Source: Terrimesophilobacter sp964651535
GTDB taxonomy: Bacteria > Actinomycetota > Actinomycetes > Actinomycetales > Microbacteriaceae
NCBI GenBank assembly: GCA_964651535.1
Contig: CAZYYE010000002.1
Span: forward strand, 806,001 to 870,000
Direction of reading: 5' to 3'
DNA: 64,000 bases
How positions within the stretch are numbered: position 1 is the stretch's first letter; each line of letters opens with the position of its first letter. Both the position numbers and the translations under genes were made by a program. Under the pieces are notes generated by a model that saw nothing but the letters and a program-made list of their open reading frames with translations, searched no databases and had not been told where the DNA came from. Positions 60,176-64,000 of this stretch are shown here, one piece after another.

Positions 60176-61453
60176 CTAGCCGGCGACGGTGGTTCCCACG
60201 AGTTTGAAGCGGTTGTCCGCGCCGTAGCGAAAGAGGCCATAGGTCGCCGATCGCGGGTCGCCCGCATCATCGAAAGTGATCGGTCCGGAGATGCCGTCGT
60301 AGTCGATGTCACTTCGGGTCTTCAGAGCATCGAGGCACTCGCCGAAGCTCGTGCATTTGATCCCGGATGCTGAAACCGCCTGCAGGCTTCCTGCGACGGC
60401 CCATCCCGTGTCGTTGCCCGCGACGATTGCGGCGAGGGCCGCGAGGATCGTTGCGTCGTACGCTTCCGCCGCGTAGCGATAGTCCGATACGGCAGGGTCA
60501 GCGCTTTTCACGCGTTTCATGAACGCGTCATCCGGTACGGCGCCCTCAAGGATCCCGTTCGCATCCTTGAGAGTGTTGCTCGACAGCTCCTGGGAGTAGT
60601 CGGCGAGGTTCTGGCTCGTCAGCCACAGCTTCGACCCACCGAATTTCGCGTTCACGAGCCCGTTGATGATCGTCTTGTTCTTCGCCATGGCGCTGAACGG
60701 GCTGGCAAGGATGACGACATCCGGCTCCGCCTTCGTCACCGCGGCAATGATCCTGTCGGTGGGATTGATGGTTTCGGAGAAACTTTCGCTGACCACGAGA
60801 GTCCCACCGACCCGGTCGAGTCCTGCTTCGACGCTCGCGTGCACGGCGCGGCCCGTGTCATCCGAATAGTAGACGAGCGCCACGGTGCGGTCTTTTCCCG
60901 CCACGTCCGCGAGCGCAGACCCTTCGAGTGCCGCGGACGGAATGGTCCTGAACAGCAGCCCCTGGTCTTTCAGCGACGACAGGGCAGGGCTTGTCGCCGA
61001 CGGGGAGATCATCGCGATGCCTTCCGCAACGATCGTGGGAAGCAGTCGTTCGGCGAGGATCGAAGATGACGGTCCGATCACGACATCGACATTCTTGGAG
61101 ATCAGGTCCTCGAGGGACGCTTCGGCCTTCGTCGTGCTCGCGTCGCCCGAGTCGCGGTGATACACGACAACGGGTTTGCCGTTGACCCCGCCGGCCTCGT
61201 TGATCTCGCGAACGGCGAGCTCCACGCCCGCATCCTGGGCGCGAGCGAGAAACGTCGTCGCTCCCGTCGTCGGGAAGAGCGTTCCGATGGTCAGCACTCC
61301 GTCGCCTGCCGGAAGGGGCGTTGCGGTGGGAGTCACGGTCGGGACGGGCATGGGTTCGGGAGCGCACGCCGCGAGCGTCGCGCACAGGGCCGCCGCCATC
61401 GCTGCGGCGACGACGTTGCTGCGCAGTGGGAAGCCTTTCACGTTCTGGTGCAC
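60176..61453 (-). CDS. Second LIV-type binding lipoprotein
   Basis: 425 residues. Lipobox LAAC (Cys about 30), then a Pro/Thr linker (PTVTPTATPLPAGDG) and a LivJ-like domain (IGTLFPTTGATTFLARAQDAG). It has a different ligand pocket from the neighbouring paralogue (for example an added Cys pair, KCTSFGECLDAL), so it may bind another ligand. GTG start at 61453. Confidence 0.88.
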   Translation of the reverse strand: MHQNVKGFPLRSNVVAAAMAAALCATLAACAPEPMPVPTVTPTATPLPAGDGVLTIGTLFPTTGATTFLARAQDAGVELAVREINEAGGVNGKPVVVYHRDSGDASTTKAEASLEDLISKNVDVVIGPSSSILAERLLPTIVAEGIAMISPSATSPALSSLKDQGLLFRTIPSAALEGSALADVAGKDRTVALVYYSDDTGRAVHASVEAGLDRVGGTLVVSESFSETINPTDRIIAAVTKAEPDVVILASPFSAMAKNKTIINGLVNAKFGGSKLWLTSQNLADYSQELSSNTLKDANGILEGAVPDDAFMKRVKSADPAVSDYRYAAEAYDATILAALAAIVAGNDTGWAVAGSLQAVSASGIKCTSFGECLDALKTRSDIDYDGISGPITFDDAGDPRSATYGLFRYGADNRFKLVGTTVAG

Positions 61454-61473
61454 TCCCGAAGATTATCCGAGCA

Positions 61474-62421
61474 TCAGCCGGGCAGCGGTAAGGCGCGTCG
61501 CACTGATCGGCTGTGGTGCGCCATGTCGACGCTGAACACCACGAGTGCGAACCAAACCAGCGAGAATCCCACCCACCGCTCTAAAGGCATCGCCTCGAGA
61601 AGAACGAACGTGCCGATGAGGAACTGCAGAATGGGCGTCAGATATTGGATGAAGCCGATCACGAAGAGCGGCAATCGGCGAGCCGCCGCTGCGAAAAGAA
61701 GCAGCGGAATCGACGTCACCACCCCGGCGGAGACGAGAAGAATCGTATTGATCGCGCCGGCGCTCCCAAACACGATGCCCGAGGTGACGCCGACGAAGAT
61801 CAATTGGGCGATGGCGAACGGCGTGAGCCACGCAGTCTCCACGGCCAGGCCGGTGAGGGCGTCCACCGTGACGCCCACGCGCTTCTTGACGAGCCCGTAA
61901 AGCCCGAACGACAACGCGAGGACGATGGATATCCACGGAAACGAGCCGTTGTAGATCGCGAGCACGAGCACTGCCACGCCGCTGATCCCCACGGCGATCC
62001 ACTGCAACACGCGGAGTTTCTCGCCGAGAACGACGACGCCAAGGAGGACGGTGACGATCGGGTTGATGAAGTACCCGAGCGCGGCTTCGTTGACGCGCTC
62101 CGTCACGACGGCGAGCACGTAAACCTGCCAGTTGACGAAGACCAGCACACCCGCGACGCCGAGGGCGATGAGACTGCGCCGATCGCGCATGATCCGCGCG
62201 ATCCGCCCGCCCCGCCGCAAGACGAGAATCGCGAGGGCGCAAAAGAGCGCGGAGAACAGGACTCGCCAGGAGACGATCTCGAATGGTCCGGCGGGCGCGA
62301 GAGCGAGGAAGTACAGCGGAAAGAAGCCCCACAGGCCGTATGCCGCGAAGGCGTAGAAGAGTCCGGCGCGAGAGTCCGGCGCGGTCGATGACGTGGTGGC
62401 GGGTGCAGACATTGAGTTCAC
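61474..62421 (-). CDS. RarD-like EamA transporter
   Basis: 315 residues, ten membrane helices, RarD branch of the drug/metabolite transporter superfamily (YGLWGFFPLYFLAL, WRVLFSALFCAL, NPIVTVLLGVVVLGEKLR). The substrate is unknown. GTG at 62421 or ATG at 62412 could be the start; neither has a clear ribosome binding site. Confidence 0.85.
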   Translation of the reverse strand: MNSMSAPATTSSTAPDSRAGLFYAFAAYGLWGFFPLYFLALAPAGPFEIVSWRVLFSALFCALAILVLRRGGRIARIMRDRRSLIALGVAGVLVFVNWQVYVLAVVTERVNEAALGYFINPIVTVLLGVVVLGEKLRVLQWIAVGISGVAVLVLAIYNGSFPWISIVLALSFGLYGLVKKRVGVTVDALTGLAVETAWLTPFAIAQLIFVGVTSGIVFGSAGAINTILLVSAGVVTSIPLLLFAAAARRLPLFVIGFIQYLTPILQFLIGTFVLLEAMPLERWVGFSLVWFALVVFSVDMAHHSRSVRRALPLPG

Positions 62422-62434
62422 TCTACGACCACAG

Positions 62435-62467
62435 AGAAGGCCCGCCAGAGGAGCCGGCGGGCCTTCT
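62435..62467 (-). terminator. Terminator of groES
   Basis: AGAAGGCCCGCC (62435-62446), 9-base loop, GGCGGGCCTTCT (62456-62467), 12 bp perfect. It separates groES from the rarD-like gene. Confidence 0.9.
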
Positions 62468-62482
62468 GCTGAGACGAGTGAG

Positions 62483-62779
62483 TTAGCGGACTACAACCGC
62501 GAGCACGTCGCGGGCGGAGAGGACGAGAAGGTCATCTCCACCGAACTTCACTTCCGTGCCTCCGTACTTGGAGTAGATGACCTTGTCACCGACGGCAATA
62601 TCGAGCGGAACCCGGTTGCCGTTGTCATCGATCCGGCCCGGGCCGACGGCGACGACTTCGCCCTCCTGCGGCTTTTCCTTCGCGGTGTCGGGGATGACAA
62701 GGCCCGACGCTGTTACTTGCTCTGCGTCGACCTGCTTGATGACGATGCGATCCTCGAGCGGCTTGATGGACACCGACAC
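62483..62779 (-). CDS. groES: Co-chaperonin GroES, monocistronic
   Basis: 98 residues, full length (IKPLEDRIVIKQVDAEQ, mobile loop TASGLVIPDTAKEKPQEG, YGGTEVKFGGDDLLVLS). Works as the lid of GroEL. No groEL follows: a terminator comes 16 bases later, so the two genes are apart in this genome. GTG start at 62779 with AGAGG upstream. Two CIRCE sites upstream indicate HrcA control. Confidence 0.96.
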   Translation of the reverse strand: MSVSIKPLEDRIVIKQVDAEQVTASGLVIPDTAKEKPQEGEVVAVGPGRIDDNGNRVPLDIAVGDKVIYSKYGGTEVKFGGDDLLVLSARDVLAVVVR

Positions 62780-62818
62780 GGTTGACCTCTTCTTTCTTAC
62801 ACGTGAAAATTCATGGGG

Positions 62819-62845
62819 TTAGCACTCTCACTGCGAGTGTGCCAG
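62819..62845 (-). promoter_or_regulatory. CIRCE element 1 of groES (one arm degenerate)
   Basis: TTAGCACTC-N9-GTGTGCCAG: left arm perfect, right arm 6 of 9. Lies between the promoter and the groES start. Confidence 0.75.
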
Positions 62846-62849
62846 AACA

Positions 62850-62879
62850 ACTGTACCCGTGCGGCTGGCACTCATGCAA
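62850..62879 (-). promoter_or_regulatory. Probable groES promoter
   Basis: On the minus strand TTGCAT (62879-62874), 18 bases, TACAGT (62855-62850). The -35 is inside CIRCE 2 and the -10 is next to CIRCE 1. Confidence 0.5.
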
Positions 62880-62891
62880 CGTGAGTGCCAA
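62865..62891 (-). promoter_or_regulatory. CIRCE element 2 of groES
   Basis: CTGGCACTC-N9-GAGTGCCAA, a near-perfect inverted repeat with the standard 9-base spacer, covering the -35 box. Its left arm is the same variant as in the hsp20 CIRCE. Confidence 0.88.
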
Positions 62892-62911
62892 TTGCCTCCC
62901 CCTCGCACCGT

Positions 62912-62993
62912 CCCAAATGAAGGCAATCCGACTCGGCGGGGCGGCAGCCAGCCAGTATCCGGCCCCCTCCGACCCCCACTGCCTTCATTTGGG
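62912..62993. repeat. 82-bp inverted-arm element, copy D
   Basis: CCCAAATGAAGG (62912-62923) and CCTTCATTTGGG (62982-62993). The inverted repeat extends outward to GTCCC/GGGAC. It begins 20 bases after CIRCE 2 of groES and ends 14 bases before the methyltransferase ATG. Confidence 0.9.
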
Positions 62994-63007
62994 ACCAGAA
63001 TGGGGGG

Positions 63008-64000
63008 ATGGATCAGGGCGAGCTCATGACGCTGCTTTCGCCCGAAGGGCTGCGGCTTCTCGATTCGCTGCCGCCGCACGAGTCGTCCGCGGACGTCGTT
63101 CGATCGGTCTCGCGCTTGCGGTCCGCCGGACACCCTGCCGCGCTCGTGGCCGCCGTCCTCAATCAGTCGAAGCTCCGCAGGAGGGCGCGAGAGAAGTTCT
63201 CCGAGTTCGCCGATCGCATGCTGTTCACCGAGGCCGGGCTGGAGCAGGCCACGCGGCTCACGGTCGCAGCGCGGCACGCGGAGCGGTTTCGCGCGGCGGG
63301 GCTGGCCAGGATCGTCGATCTCGGGTGCGGGATCGGCGGCGACGCGCTCGCGATGGCGGCGCTCGACCTCGACGTGACCGCGGTGGAGCGTGACGAGGTC
63401 ACGGCCGCAATCGCCGCGTACAACCTCGCCCCGTGGCCGAACGCCCGCGTCGTCCATGCCGACGCAGAAACCTATCCGCTCGAAGGGTTCGAGGGAGCGT
63501 GGCTCGATCCCGCCAGACGGAACTCGTCGAAGCGATTGAAGGATCCCGCAGACTGGTCGCCGTCGCTGGATGTGGCGTTCACGATCGCCGAACACCTGCC
63601 GGCCGGCATCAAGCTCGGCCCCGGCGTCGATCGAAACCTCATTCCGGATGCGGCCGAGGCGCAGTGGGTTTCCGCGGATGGCACCGTCGTCGAACTCGCG
63701 CTGTGGTTCGGCGACCTCGCGAGGAACGGCATCCGGCGCACGGCCACCGTGATGGGCAGGCACGGTCTCGCGGAACTGACCGCGGGCGGCGACAGCGACG
63801 ATGTTCCGGTCGGCCCCCTCGGAGAGTTCGTATACGAACCCGATGGCGCTGTGATCCGTGCGAGGCTCATCGGCGACCTCGGCCGAAACATCGGCGCGAC
63901 CATGCTGAGCAAGAGCATCGCGTGGCTGAGTTCGGATGCCGCCGTGGATACGCCGTTCGCGGCGCGATTCCGGGTCGTCGAGTCTCTGCCCTACGACATC
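63008..64000 (+). CDS. SAM-dependent methyltransferase with THUMP-like region (truncated by window end)
   Basis: 331 residues are present and no stop is reached. The class I methyltransferase motif I is VDLGCGIGGDALAM (about residues 103-116), and WLDPARRN follows at about 163, where motif IV would be; this is typical of the actinobacterial THUMP-like family. An N-terminal helical region precedes it. The target (RNA or other) is not known. GGGGGG stands directly before the ATG, and element D ends 14 bases upstream. Confidence 0.85.
   Translation, partial: MDQGELMTLLSPEGLRLLDSLPPHESSADVVRSVSRLRSAGHPAALVAAVLNQSKLRRRAREKFSEFADRMLFTEAGLEQATRLTVAARHAERFRAAGLARIVDLGCGIGGDALAMAALDLDVTAVERDEVTAAIAAYNLAPWPNARVVHADAETYPLEGFEGAWLDPARRNSSKRLKDPADWSPSLDVAFTIAEHLPAGIKLGPGVDRNLIPDAAEAQWVSADGTVVELALWFGDLARNGIRRTATVMGRHGLAELTAGGDSDDVPVGPLGEFVYEPDGAVIRARLIGDLGRNIGATMLSKSIAWLSSDAAVDTPFAARFRVVESLPYDI

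Overview
The window is high-G+C DNA from an actinobacterium, most probably a Microbacteriaceae-like member of the Micrococcales. This is inferred from gene content and order (purH-purN-DUF6350/PerM-like-sucD-sucC-RNB nuclease-pcrA, and guaA-DUF3817-SURF1-glpD-guaB3), CIRCE and HAIR heat-shock operators, many GTG starts, ATGA/GTGA stop-start overlaps and several apparently leaderless genes. It is mostly ordinary chromosome. No rRNA, tRNA, CRISPR array, insertion sequence or prophage was seen, and no gene-free stretch exceeds 300 bases; the longest is 27930-28222.

Layout. 1-1619: a csoR metal-sensor operon with its operator, and an MFS exporter. 1727-10517: purU, a small membrane protein and nagA on the plus strand, converging on a minus-strand operon of ROK repressor, sugar-binding lipoprotein, two permeases, ROK kinase and nagB. 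Together these look like amino-sugar (probably GlcNAc-type) uptake and catabolism. 10676-14260: a large secreted subtilase. 14369-18550: an amidohydrolase/NIPSNAP/flavin monooxygenase operon divergent from a TetR regulator, with a perfect 17-bp palindrome over both -35 boxes. 18589-21035: an Hsp20 gene under both a CIRCE and a HAIR operator, then an atypical P-type ATPase. 21135-30102: icd, GNAT, an alkyltransferase-like protein, a cysteine-synthase-like enzyme, a heterodimeric ABC exporter, a DedA protein behind an iron box, and a membrane-fused dimethylargininase. 30179-39869: purine and TCA-cycle genes, an RNB nuclease and PcrA helicase. 40070-54387: an AbiEi/DUF559 protein, glpQ, small membrane proteins, the guaA/glpD/guaB3 block, a PatB-like lyase, an ABC-F protein and guaB. 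54613-61453: livHMGF with an unusual N-terminal domain on LivH, facing two LIV-type binding lipoproteins. 61474-64000: rarD-like, groES with two CIRCE sites, and a truncated methyltransferase gene.

The main non-textbook signal is a family of four intergenic elements at 39914-39995, 41001-41082, 49750-49831 and 62912-62993. Each has the same 12-bp arms in inverted orientation (CCCAAATGAAGG and CCTTCATTTGGG), each is exactly 82 bp end to end, and the 58-bp interiors are unrelated. Two copies bracket the lone AbiEi/DUF559 gene. A second, smaller repeat (CACCTCCTGAATRATGAAAG) overlaps the 3' ends of two unrelated genes and also occurs as an inverted pair that forms a likely terminator.
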